Source: JAGVSV01 sp040766135 (GTDB lineage Bacteria > Bacillota > Clostridia > Christensenellales > Aristaeellaceae). From it: DNA of 64,000 nucleotides. Below the pieces are notes generated by a model that saw only the letters and a list, made by a program, of their open reading frames with translations, did not search any database and was not told the origin of the DNA. A program made the translations under genes and the position numbers. Shown one piece after another: positions 51,044 through 59,936 of this stretch; the first letter of the stretch is position 1, and the number at the start of each line of letters is the position of its first letter. The stretch covers positions 62,001-126,000 of the forward strand of contig JAXGRA010000005.1 in assembly GCA_040766135.1 (NCBI GenBank), written 5' to 3'.

Positions 51044-52760
51044 AATCAAAAGAAACTTTTACACGCGCGCAGCAGCATTTGTCTGCGCCGTATTGTTGTG
51101 CATAGGTTTGTGGCCTGCTGCGCGGGCTGTGGATGCGGCCAGCGGCGAGGGGATTGTGCGCGTGCTGCTCAGCGAAGCTGGGAAAACCGGTGCGCTGCGC
51201 GTGGGTATCTATGGCAGCTATTTAATGGATGATCATCTGGCCTTCCAGCGCGGCACCTGGCTGAACGTATATGTCCGGGGTGACGCGCTGTGGCTTTCTT
51301 ATGAGGGCATGGCGTACCGTGCGGGCAAGCGCGTGGTGTTTGTTCGGCATCCGGTGGATAGCGGTGAAAACGGCCTGCGCCTGGATAATGGCCTCAACCT
51401 GTTGGCGGGAGATCTGGTGCTGTCGCTGGATGGGCAAAAAATCCGTGCGGTGCTGCACATTGGCATGGAGGAGTACCTGCTGGGCGTGGTGCCCTATGAA
51501 ATGAACGATGGCTTCCCGCTGGAAGCTTTGAAGGCGCAGGCGGTGGCCGCGCGCACCTATGCAGCGCGCAACCGCGATACGGCCAGCGACCATGATGTGG
51601 TGGACAATACCAACGACCAGGTGTATCGGGGCTTGGACGCCCAGCACAAAAATGCGCACCGAGCGGTGCAGGAAACTGCCGGTGTATATGCTTATTCGGG
51701 CGACAGGTATGCACAGTGTTACTATACAGCCAGCAACGGCGGGCAGACAGAATCGGCCTTCAACGCATGGGGCCGTGAGCGCGTTTCCTATTTGCCCATT
51801 ACCGATGACCCCTACGATTTGGAAAACCCGGACAGTGAGGTGCGCCGCGCCATGCTGCCCAAGACGGTCACCGATGGCGTGGTGTTTAGCCCCGCGTTCA
51901 CCGATGCAATCAAGGCTGCGTTGGTGCCACACCTGGAAAAGTGGGGCATCAACCCTGCGCTGGAATCTTTCCGTATTGACCAAGTTGTGGGTGCGCAGGT
52001 GCATACCGCGCGCCATGGTGGAGAAAGCCGCCTGATGACCCGCGTGCAGCTGGAGCTGATGCTGTCGGCGCAGCGCGCGCGACAAGCAGACAATGACGAG
52101 GAAGTATCTATATCGGGCGCTGTGCCTACCCAACAGCCTGGCCAATCGCCGTGGCTGCCCCTGGCACCACTGTCCGGCAGCATGAAGGTGGACTTGGACT
52201 ACTTTGAAACAGTGGAAGCGCTGCTGCATCTGTCCATCAACCGCAACGCCAATGAATTGGTGTCCATACGTGAAACTGACGATGCCTTTGTATTGGAGGC
52301 GCGCCGCTATGGCCATGGCGTGGGCCTAAGCCAGCGCGGGGCGGAGTGGATGGCAAAAACCTATAGTTGGACATATGAGCAGATATTGCGTTTCTATTAT
52401 CCGGGCATCAGCCTGCGCACCCGCGATATCAAGCAGCTTACTCGCGCGCCGCTTCAGGCCGATTTTTTGAGCACCCCTGGCCCCGTACCTACGGCCACGC
52501 CGCGCCCCACATTGATGCCGCTGACGCAGACCCCGGCCCCGGAGCAATGGGTGGCCGCTGTACATGGCGTCAGCCGCAACTCCACCCTAAACCTGCGGGA
52601 GCAGCCCAACCTGTCGGGCAAGGTGCTGGTACAACTGTATTACGGCCAGCGGCTGCTGGTATTGGAAAGCCTTCCGGACGGCTGGCTGCATGTGCGCACT
52701 GATGTCCTGGAAGGCTATGTGATGGAACAGTATGTGGAGCGGGTGTTATCTTCGGAGTGA
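51027..52760 (+). CDS. SpoIID/LytB-domain protein with C-terminal SH3b domain
   Basis: 577 residues. Membrane/signal segment (about 14-33), a SpoIID domain with EEYLLGVVPYEMND, LEALKAQAVAARTYAARN, YYTASNGGQTESA and GHGVGLSQRGAEWMA, a Pro/Thr linker, and a bacterial SH3 domain (about 515-577, TLNLREQPNLSG to EGYVMEQYVERVL). SpoIID proteins are lytic transglycosylases of denuded glycan; this SH3b fusion suggests a vegetative wall hydrolase or a regulator. The ATG at 51027 lacks a clear Shine-Dalgarno and is inside the previous gene. The 3' end is duplicated at 56415-56543. Confidence 0.85.
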   Translation: MCKVAEIKRNFYTRAAAFVCAVLLCIGLWPAARAVDAASGEGIVRVLLSEAGKTGALRVGIYGSYLMDDHLAFQRGTWLNVYVRGDALWLSYEGMAYRAGKRVVFVRHPVDSGENGLRLDNGLNLLAGDLVLSLDGQKIRAVLHIGMEEYLLGVVPYEMNDGFPLEALKAQAVAARTYAARNRDTASDHDVVDNTNDQVYRGLDAQHKNAHRAVQETAGVYAYSGDRYAQCYYTASNGGQTESAFNAWGRERVSYLPITDDPYDLENPDSEVRRAMLPKTVTDGVVFSPAFTDAIKAALVPHLEKWGINPALESFRIDQVVGAQVHTARHGGESRLMTRVQLELMLSAQRARQADNDEEVSISGAVPTQQPGQSPWLPLAPLSGSMKVDLDYFETVEALLHLSINRNANELVSIRETDDAFVLEARRYGHGVGLSQRGAEWMAKTYSWTYEQILRFYYPGISLRTRDIKQLTRAPLQADFLSTPGPVPTATPRPTLMPLTQTPAPEQWVAAVHGVSRNSTLNLREQPNLSGKVLVQLYYGQRLLVLESLPDGWLHVRTDVLEGYVMEQYVERVLSSE

Positions 52761-52763
52761 GAT
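52635..52763 (+). repeat. Direct repeat copy A (3' end of the SpoIID-like gene)
   Basis: 129 bp, matching copy B at 56415-56543 without gaps; I count 13 mismatches. It encodes the end of the SH3b domain plus the stop codon. The homology begins at CTGTATTACGGCCAG and ends with TGAGAT. Confidence 0.9.
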
Positions 52764-53366
52764 TTATATGGTTAATATTATCCCGTTGTAATTCTCTTCG
52801 TTTAGTTCTTGTGTGTCTGCGTTTTCGTCCGATTGCCCAGTTGGGGGATTTGGCGGAGTGCTGTCGGGAGGATCATCGTCTGCATTCTCGTCCTTAGTAT
52901 AGGGATTGCAGCGACCGGTGATATAATCGTTCAAATCCGCCAACAAATCAGCCGGGATGCGCTTGCGAAACAATGTCATCGTACTCGCGTCAAAGGGCGC
53001 TTCATGTTGAAATGCAGGCAGACCAAGAAAGAACTGAAGGTATGGGTTCATCCGGATCTCCTGCACCGTATCCTCGTCTGAGAACCCGTATCGCTCCTTG
53101 ATGACGAGTGCGCCCAGAGCCATACGGGCAGGCTTGCCCACATTCCCTATATTGCTGTCAAAGGTCTGGGCATAGCGGCGTTCCAACTCCGCCCAGGGAA
53201 TCAGCTTCGCCAGCCTGACCCAGTCATTGTCAGGGTTCAGACCGTGAAACTGGAAGAAACTTTCGTTCTCAAACACGCTGACTTGCTCGCTTTCTGGTCG
53301 ATACACGCGGACTTCCTCCAAATAAAGTGCAAGGGTTTTGGACGATTTCAGGAGTTTTCCTTGCAC
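52764..53366 (-). pseudogene. Truncated IS5/IS1182-type transposase (N-terminal part)
   Basis: 200 codons encode the DUF772-type N-terminal domain (SNIGNVGKPARMALGALVIK, SDEDTVQEIRMNPYLQFFLG, FDASTMTLFRKRIP) and an acidic linker. The frame stops right where the DDE catalytic domain should begin, directly against repeat copy A. Full-length relatives are more than twice as long, so this is a remnant that cannot catalyse transposition. Confidence 0.8.
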
Positions 53367-53529
53367 CAGTTTATCATGTATCAGGCCAGAATGCTTGTGA
53401 AATATAGGGAATTGAGTTGTTCAGTAGACACTAGTTAAGCGGGTACCCAAACAACGCAGGCGAGGATGAGTTTATTCTCTTCTATCGCGGATTTTTTACA
53501 CAGGAGGCAAGTGCTACAGCATTAGATCT

Positions 53530-54445
53530 CTACATCCACCCCAAGAGCAGAAAAAGTAGAACGCCAACGATCTTTGCAGGATTCACAGCCATTGGCGGAA
53601 AGAGTTGGATCCACCCGAAAAGGTTCTTGGCCAAGTGCGCGGCTTTCCCTACGCCCAGTTCATGATAGGGCATGACCTGGGCATGAAGATAATGGCCTTG
53701 GTGCTCCTTAAGGAATGTTGCAAGTGACGCAAGATCCGCTTCAGTATCATTTATACCGGGAATTAGGGGCAAACGAAGAATAATCTTTGCATTTCTCTCC
53801 ATCAATGCTGAAAGGTTTTCTAGGGAGAGAGTTGTTCACACCAGTGTAATGCAAAATGGCGATCTGACTCCATTGCCTTTAGATCATAAAGGAACAGCAC
53901 GCCTTCTTTTGCTGCGGATAGAAGAAATCCCGAGAACCATAGCCGCTGGTTTCCACAGCGGTATGGATGCCAAACTGGGCGGCTATACGGATTAACTGTA
54001 GGGAAATCCGGTTGGGAAACAGCGCATTCGCCTCCTGTGATGGTCATTCCACCGCCAGAAATTCTGTAATATGCGATATCCTGAGCCACTATGTCGATAA
54101 TCTCCTGTATTGTCATTTCTTTGCCACAGATTTCACAAGCGCCAACTAAGCAAGAAGCGGAAGCGCATCGCCCACAGCCGATGCACAGCTTTCGGTCGAA
54201 AATCAGGCAACCGTTTTCTATCTTGCGCGCACCGGTAGAACACGCCACAACGCAACGTCCGCAGATGATGCAGTGTTGATCGCGTTACGCATACATTCTG
54301 CTTCGAAACGACGTGTCTCCGGGTTGTGACACCAAATACAACGCAGGGGACAGCCTTTCAAAAAAACAGCGGGATGCCAGGCGTCATCCAAACAGAATTT
54401 TTGAATAGCCGTAATAACAGCAGTGTTTTGATGATTATAGAGCAT
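53530..54445 (-). pseudogene. Glycyl-radical-enzyme activating protein, frameshifted
   Basis: Three fragments in different frames make one PflA-like radical SAM activase. 54218-54445 has FLKGCPLRCIWCHNPET with the CxxxCxxC cluster. 53820-54248 has the ferredoxin-like insertion (KLCIGCGRCASASC) and ISGGGMTITGGE. 53530-53805 has the C-terminal LPLIPGIND and MPYHELGVGKA. At least two frameshifts separate them. It lies directly after the glycyl radical enzyme remnant, as in functional operons. Confidence 0.85.
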
Positions 54446-56404
54446 GGGCAGTACGAGCCACTACGTTTTCCTGCAATTCGCGGGGAAGGTTTATGAAGTA
54501 ATCACTATAGCCACCCACTCGAACGATAAGATTTTTATGATCTTCAGGATGTTCCATGGCGTCCAGAAAGTCACCTCGATTCAGCACGCTTACTGAAAGC
54601 TGTTGTCCTTGGCCATTGAAATACACGCGGCACAGCGCCAGGAAACCTTTCATTCCACGTGGGGAGTTGAACAGCTCGGCATCAAACTTGATGTTCAGGA
54701 TGAAGCCGCTGGTAGAGCAATGTGTGATCGAATTTTAAGCAGGAGTTCGGCAGCGCTGTAGAGATTCACGCTCTTGCCAGGATAGGCTCCAATGCTTTCT
54801 GAGAACATGGTTTCGCACTTCTTTCGGCCATTGGGAAGAGCGCTTTGGAGCCATACCATGCCCTGGCGGCTGAATGGACTGCAACCTCCTCCGTATATAC
54901 CACCTCGGAAACGTGTGTTTTGTGAGCAAATAGTTATTGAAACCGTCCACCAATTGTTTACCAATGTTGTCTACATAGTCGTTGTCATTGCCGAAACGCA
55001 AGGATGAATTGCGCAGTAGCATATATATCTTTTCATAGCCTTCAAAGTCTGCAACAAGCGCATCCCGGAGTTCTGACATGGTGAATCGTTTTTCTTCAAA
55101 AATATAACGCTTAACAGCAGCGAGAGAATCAATTGCATCTGCTACACCTTCTGCCAGAATTTGCCCATGACCATATAAGGGCCTCCGTCTTTATAATCCC
55201 GGGCTTTTTCCATACAGCCTGAATTGTAAGACTGCGCAGGGGATTGACCAGACAAATCACGGTAGATTTTTTGCGCTTTGTTTGCCATGGATACGGCGGC
55301 GTCCGATAAGTGAAATACTTGACGCATGACTGCGTTAAAGAATTCGTTGAAGGTTTTGAAGTTGGCCGCATCGCCGGTGTCTGCTCCGATGTGTTTTCCA
55401 GTAACTGTACAAAAGCCGTTGGAAATGGCTAACTCCAACGCTTTGGCCAAGTTGATCTCGCCGTCCTCCAATCCCATGTGGCTTTTGCCTTGAATATCGA
55501 TCTGGTTGCATCCATTCATAACGTATTTGTGAGAATCACAGGGCGGGATACCTAACTGTTCCAGGGCGGGACAGACGGCTTCATCGTTATATAGTGCAGG
55601 CATGCCGATTCCAGTGGCGATGCTGCGATAAGCTGCTTGAAGCAACTCCTCCGGGGTATTTCGATGGCAGCGCATGGTAACGTTTGGCGTTTGGTAGCGC
55701 TTCTCGATCATAACGTCCAGAATCTCATATGTAAGCTCATTGGTAAGGTCATTCCAGTGCTCGTCGGAGCCGCTGATGCACAGGTTCCAACTGCGAGTAT
55801 CATGAAAAAACTCCCAGATATCTGCCAGAGCCTCACGCGATTCCTGCAGATCGGATTTACGCCAAAATCGATCATATACTGATCGAAATGGCCAGGAGAA
55901 TCGATTCCATCCAGAGTGAACAGAAGCACAAAAACTGCACAAGCATCGGCAAAGTAGAAGCGGGTAGACGCGGACAGGTGGAAAAAGTGCGAGCCAGACG
56001 CGCAGATTTGCGCCGTGTATCACCCTGAGCAGTTCGGTATTGTTCCACGGCAGAGGCATGAATTCGGTTTCCGAGAATATCAATGGCATCCAGCAGAATC
56101 AGGATACCATCATAAAATTCTTTTGCCTCCGGATGATCTGCTTGGTGTTTCCGTACCTTGTCTCGTAGTGCAAAGGAGGTACCATAGCGGGCAAAATCAA
56201 TGAGATTGGGTACTGCGTGGCCACCCCAGGTACCACCCCAAGCACCGCGGCTGTTCAGAATGTTTTTTTCCTGAGGAGAAAAAGCTTCAGAAATTCGCAG
56301 TTCCACATTAGGCATGGATTTTTTAATATATGCATAATCTTCCGCGAATTCAGGATTCTCTTCTTTTTCTTTTTCCCAGTTTGTGATTACGACAATTAAG
56401 TCTG
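54435..56404 (-). pseudogene. Glycyl radical enzyme, 5'-truncated and frameshifted
   Basis: Fragments in shifting frames reconstruct most of a PFL-like enzyme. Up to about 56400: GGHAVPNLIDFARYG. Middle: LLFTLDGIDSPGHFDQYM, then 55142-55880 with GMPALYNDEAVCPALEQLG and the active-site Cys in YVMNGCNQ. 54735-55079 follows. 54435-54653 has the glycyl radical motif VRVGGYSDYF. At least three or four frameshifts are needed. The reading frame is still open where it meets repeat copy B, so the 5' end was cut off by the rearrangement. Substrate class (diol dehydratase, choline lyase or other) cannot be read with confidence. Confidence 0.85.
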
Positions 56405-56414
56405 GCCCAGTTTG

Positions 56415-56543
56415 CTGTATTACGGCCAGAAACTGCTGGGATTAGAAAAGCTTTCAGACGGTTGGCTGCATGTGCGCACCGATGTCCTGGAAGGCTATGT
56501 GATGGAACAGTATGTGGAGCGGGTGTTACCTTCAGAGTGAGAT
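56415..56543 (+). repeat. Direct repeat copy B (displaced gene 3' end)
   Basis: Same length as copy A (52635-52763). In the frame of the SpoIID-like gene it still reads through LYYGQKLLGLEKLSDGWL and ends at a stop, with most mismatches in the first 60 bases and a 47-base identical core. It has no start or upstream domain. Confidence 0.9.
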
Positions 56544-56770
56544 ATATAGATTAGATTTTATCTCACTATCGTCACTAACTCGCTTAAATTTTTTCTCGAA
56601 ATCCTGTCCGTACTCTTTCCGTTCATCCGTTCGATTCATCAGAATTGCTTTTACGCCAGCACGTTTCGCGCATTCCATATCCTTCTTTTCATCACCCACA
56701 AACGCCATTTCTGATAAGGATATAATACAAGGGTCTATCCTATATCAAAAACAACAGCTTTTATCTGCAC
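56532..56770 (-). pseudogene. HAD hydrolase remnant with internal deletion
   Basis: A GTG at 56770 starts VQIKAVVFDIG, the HAD motif I, followed at once by a stop. In another stretch SEMAFVGDEKKDMECAKRAG (motif IV region) and AILMNRTDERKEYGQDF follow. The middle of the gene is missing. The frame ends inside repeat copy B on the opposite strand. Confidence 0.7.
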
Positions 56771-56847
56771 AAAATCACCGCCAAATGAACATTCGTCTTG
56801 GATAACTGCTCTATCGTTGCACTCCCGCTTGCGATATCGATGCTGCC

Positions 56848-57852
56848 CTACATCTCGTCCAGTTCTTCCAACTCGTCTATCTCATCCAAATCATCCAACT
56901 CATCTAACTCATCTAAATCATCCGGCTCATCTAGAATGTCGGCATCGGATGTATTTTGACGTTTTTGAGCCCCTTGGCGGGTACGCTCGGCGCTGGAGGC
57001 GCGCCTGATGTTTTCATCCCCCTTGGAGCGTATAACTGGCTCCGAGGTTACACGGCGCACATCCTCGGCCGCAAATTCTTTTATTTCAAAGCCATCGCCC
57101 TTGGGCAGGCGCACCTTGACGGTCTCCTTGAGGATGTTGATGTCGTTGACCGTACCGCGCCCCTCAGGCGTGATGACATCCTTGCCCACACGTGGCAGGC
57201 GCTTGCGGGTTTTTTCGTAGTGATCCTGCTCATATTTCAGGCAGCACATCAGCCGCCCGCAGCCGCCGGAAATTTTAGTGGGGTTCAGCGACAGGTTTTG
57301 TTCCTTGGCCATTTTGACGGATACGGGATGGAAATCGCCCAAGAACTGCGTGCAGCAGAGGGGGCGCCCGCATGGCCCCAAACCACCCAACATGCGCGCC
57401 TCATCGCGCACGCCAATTTGGCGCAGTTCGATGCGCGTGTGGAAAATGGAAGCTAAATCCTTGACCAGCGCACGGAAATCCACGCGGCCGTTGGCGGTGA
57501 AGTAAGCGATAAGCTTGCTGCTGTCAAAGGTATATTCCACGCTGACCAGCTTCATGTCCAACTTATGGGCCTGGATGCGCTGCTGGCATATCTGGCGCGC
57601 CTCGGCCTCGCGGGAGCGGTTGTAGGCATTTTGCTCAGCATCTTCCTGGGTGGCGATGCGAATGACGCTGTACAGCGGCTCCTCCAGCTTTTCCTGGGGG
57701 ATGTCCTGGGGGCTGACCACGACTTCGGCATATTCGATGCCGCGCTGGGTTTCCACAATAACAGCGTGGCCTGCTGTGGGCCAATGGTCGCCGGGGTCGA
57801 AGTAATACAGTTTTCCGGCGTTCCGAAACCGGACGCCTATTACACGGGGCAT
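56848..57852 (-). CDS. ricT: PSP1-domain protein RicT (YaaT)
   Basis: 334 residues. PSP1 domain with GLGPCGRPLCCTQFLGDF and SGGCGRLMCCLKYEQDHY, the Cys pairs involved in the Fe-S cluster of the RicAFT complex. In Bacillus RicT, with RicA and RicF, supports RNase Y mRNA processing, biofilm formation and sporulation. The last 35 residues are a low-complexity Asp/Leu/Glu tail. Overlaps holB by 13 bp in the conserved darA-holB-ricT order. Confidence 0.94.
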   Translation of the reverse strand: MPRVIGVRFRNAGKLYYFDPGDHWPTAGHAVIVETQRGIEYAEVVVSPQDIPQEKLEEPLYSVIRIATQEDAEQNAYNRSREAEARQICQQRIQAHKLDMKLVSVEYTFDSSKLIAYFTANGRVDFRALVKDLASIFHTRIELRQIGVRDEARMLGGLGPCGRPLCCTQFLGDFHPVSVKMAKEQNLSLNPTKISGGCGRLMCCLKYEQDHYEKTRKRLPRVGKDVITPEGRGTVNDINILKETVKVRLPKGDGFEIKEFAAEDVRRVTSEPVIRSKGDENIRRASSAERTRQGAQKRQNTSDADILDEPDDLDELDELDDLDEIDELEELDEM

Positions 57853-58817
57853 TGATGAATCTCCTTTGCTATATGGATAAGCAGCCGATCGGCTACCCCC
57901 TGCCAGGATACGTTGGAGGCAAGGTATTGCCGGGCTTCAAATACTTTTTCCTGCACCCGGCGCAAGCGCAGGGTTGGCGCGGTATCCCATCCGGGGGTAT
58001 CGCCGACTTGCTCAATATTTTGGCCGATGAGCACGCTGATGCGCGCTTCCAGCAGGTGCAGCAGCAGGTCGGCGTCCTCCTTGCTGCCCTTGAGGGCGGC
58101 TGAAGCCGCAGGGATGTCCTCACGTGTACGCAGGCCCATCCACGTCCGGTCAATCAGCTGCATCAAATCGCGCGTGTGCGGATCCTGCGCCAATCGCCGC
58201 GCGTCCAGCGGCCGCCCGCCGGACAGGCGCGCCCATTCGGCAGCCTCTTGGGCTGGTACGCCATCACTGACCAGATAAGATGCTGTTTCATCCTGTGGCC
58301 ATGGAGCCAAACGCATCAGCCGACAGCGTGAACGCACCGTAGGCAATAGCGCACGTTCATTGGCAGTCGTCAGCAGGAACACGGTGTTGGAGTCGGGTTC
58401 CTCCAAGGATTTGAGCACCGCGTTTTGCGCCTGCTCGGTCATCAGTTCCATCTGCGGGATGGTGACTACGCGCAACGATTGCTCCAGCGGGTGCAAGCTT
58501 AATGCATCCAGCACCCGGCGGGTGGGGTCAATCTTGATGGTTTTTTCACGGGGCAGGGGGGCCAGCGACAGCAGGTTGCCATGTGTGCCATCCGCAACGC
58601 GCTGGCAGGCCGTACATTCGCCGCAGGGTCTATGAGTGCTGTTTGCGCACAACAAGGCCTGCGCCAGCAGCTCAACCATGCGCCGTTTGCCGATACCACC
58701 AGGCCCCACCAGCAGCAGTGCGTGCCATGGGCTGGGTCCGGTACGGTCTTGCAATGCGCGTACCAGCTGAGGATACAGGGCGCTTAGCTTATCCCAAGGC
58801 AAGCGTTCGCCAGTCAT
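57840..58817 (-). CDS. holB: DNA polymerase III subunit delta'
   Basis: 325 residues. Clamp-loader AAA fold: LLLVGPGGIGKRRMVELLAQ (a P-loop-like segment), zinc ligands CGECTACQRV, and TEQAQNAVLKSLEEPDSNTVFLL plus SRCRLMRL (SRC motif). It helps load the sliding clamp. Lies between darA and ricT. Confidence 0.94.
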   Translation of the reverse strand: MTGERLPWDKLSALYPQLVRALQDRTGPSPWHALLLVGPGGIGKRRMVELLAQALLCANSTHRPCGECTACQRVADGTHGNLLSLAPLPREKTIKIDPTRRVLDALSLHPLEQSLRVVTIPQMELMTEQAQNAVLKSLEEPDSNTVFLLTTANERALLPTVRSRCRLMRLAPWPQDETASYLVSDGVPAQEAAEWARLSGGRPLDARRLAQDPHTRDLMQLIDRTWMGLRTREDIPAASAALKGSKEDADLLLHLLEARISVLIGQNIEQVGDTPGWDTAPTLRLRRVQEKVFEARQYLASNVSWQGVADRLLIHIAKEIHQCPV

Positions 58818-58839
58818 GACAAGCTCCAGGGAAGGGGCG

Positions 58840-59169
58840 TCAAATCTTGACGAATTGATCGACCTTCAATACAAACACTGTGGCACCGCCGACAGTGACT
58901 TCAATCGGATAGGGGGCATACATGCCGGTAGCTCCGCCCATGGTAACCGGGGATGTGGCGATTTGCTTGCGGCTTTTGCATACGCGTTCTATCACACCCA
59001 TGCAGGCGTCAAAACGATCGTCCTCTACGCCGACCAAAAGGGTGGTGTTGCCTGCGCGCAGGAAACCACCGGTGGTGGCCAGCTTCGTTACGCTAAAACC
59101 TTCGCCCATCAACTCACTGACCAAATGGGTTGCGTCCTCGTCCTGGACGATAGCGATAATTAATTTCAT
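58840..59169 (-). CDS. darA: Cyclic di-AMP receptor DarA/PstA (YaaQ)
   Basis: 109 residues. PII-like trimer fold: KLIIAIVQDEDATHLVSELM, FSVTKLATTGGFLRAGNTTL and GGATVFVLKVDQFVKI are typical. Family members bind c-di-AMP; the output is not settled. GAGGAGG precedes the ATG. Confidence 0.95.
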   Translation of the reverse strand: MKLIIAIVQDEDATHLVSELMGEGFSVTKLATTGGFLRAGNTTLLVGVEDDRFDACMGVIERVCKSRKQIATSPVTMGGATGMYAPYPIEVTVGGATVFVLKVDQFVKI

Positions 59170-59215
59170 GCCTAATGCCTCCTCATGCGGATGAAATACA
59201 TTGGATTACAAATTA

Positions 59216-59244
59216 ATTATATGGGAAAGGGCGCAAAAACACAA
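59216..59244 (-). promoter_or_regulatory. Sigma-A promoter for darA-holB-ricT
   Basis: Minus strand TTGTGT (complement of 59239-59244), 17-bp spacer, TATAAT (complement of 59216-59221). Confidence 0.75.
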
Positions 59245-59250
59245 CAACGC

Positions 59251-59279
59251 TTGTAAACCAGGGAGGCTCGTGGTATACT
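59251..59279 (+). promoter_or_regulatory. Sigma-A promoter for the rimP-nusA-infB operon
   Basis: TTGTAA (59251-59256), 17-bp spacer, TATACT (59274-59279). Its -35 is six bases from the -35 of the divergent darA promoter. Confidence 0.8.
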
Positions 59280-59342
59280 TTCGTTGGTATTTATTACCGC
59301 AATTATGTATGTAAGAGAGAAGGGTTTAGCGAAGAGTGATGT

Positions 59343-59414
59343 CTGCTCAGGGTGATGCGGCGGCGCGCAGCATGCGCGACGTTTGGCGTCCTCACAGCAG
59401 TGTCTCTCTTTTTT
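59343..59414 (+). promoter_or_regulatory. Structured leader / attenuator-like hairpin before rimP
   Basis: CTGCT (59343-59347) and GTGA (59352-59355) pair with TCAC (59392-59395) and AGCAG (59396-59400). Inside lies CGCGCA-GCA-TGCGCG (59364-59378). A TTTTTT run at 59409-59414 follows, giving a terminator-like layout six bases before the rimP ATG. It may tune the nusA operon, which is autoregulated in other bacteria. Confidence 0.5.
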
Positions 59415-59420
59415 GATGCG

Positions 59421-59936
59421 ATGAAAAAGAAGGATCAGCTTTCGTATGTGCAGCGCGTGGCTGCTGTGGCCGCCAAGGAAGTGGGCTGTCAGGTGGTGGA
59501 TGTAGCCTTTGAAAAGGAACCCACCGGTGTCTACCTGCGCGTGTACATCGACACCGACCAGGGCGTTTCCCTGGATGAGTGTGAGCGTTTTCACCGCTTG
59601 ATCCAGCCGAAGGTAGAGAATGTGCCTTATGATTTTCTGGAGGTCTCCTCGCCAGGGATCGACCGACCCATCCGCAACGCGCAGGATGCGCAGCGGGCCC
59701 AGGGGCAGGAGGTGGAGATCAAGCTGTATCGTCCCCGTGATGGTCGCAAGGTGTTTGTAGGCCAGCTGGACCGAATGACTGATACGGAATATGTGCTGCA
59801 AACCCCGCAGGGAGAAATGACCTTCACAATGAAAGAAGTGGCTGTCGCCCGACGTACCGTGGATATGACTGAAGCTATTCAGATGGAAGTAATGGATATT
59901 GCGCAGACGCAAGGAACAACGGAGGAAACCGAATGA
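59421..59936 (+). CDS. rimP: Ribosome maturation factor RimP
   Basis: 171 residues. VVDVAFEKEPTGVYLRVYID, DECERFHRLIQPKVE and LEVSSPGIDRPI are typical. RimP assists 30S maturation. The ATG at 59421 fits homologue starts; an in-frame GTG/ATG at 59352-59357 would add 22-23 residues read from the leader hairpin. No Shine-Dalgarno precedes the chosen start, only a T-run. Overlaps nusA by four bases. Confidence 0.92.
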   Translation: MKKKDQLSYVQRVAAVAAKEVGCQVVDVAFEKEPTGVYLRVYIDTDQGVSLDECERFHRLIQPKVENVPYDFLEVSSPGIDRPIRNAQDAQRAQGQEVEIKLYRPRDGRKVFVGQLDRMTDTEYVLQTPQGEMTFTMKEVAVARRTVDMTEAIQMEVMDIAQTQGTTEETE

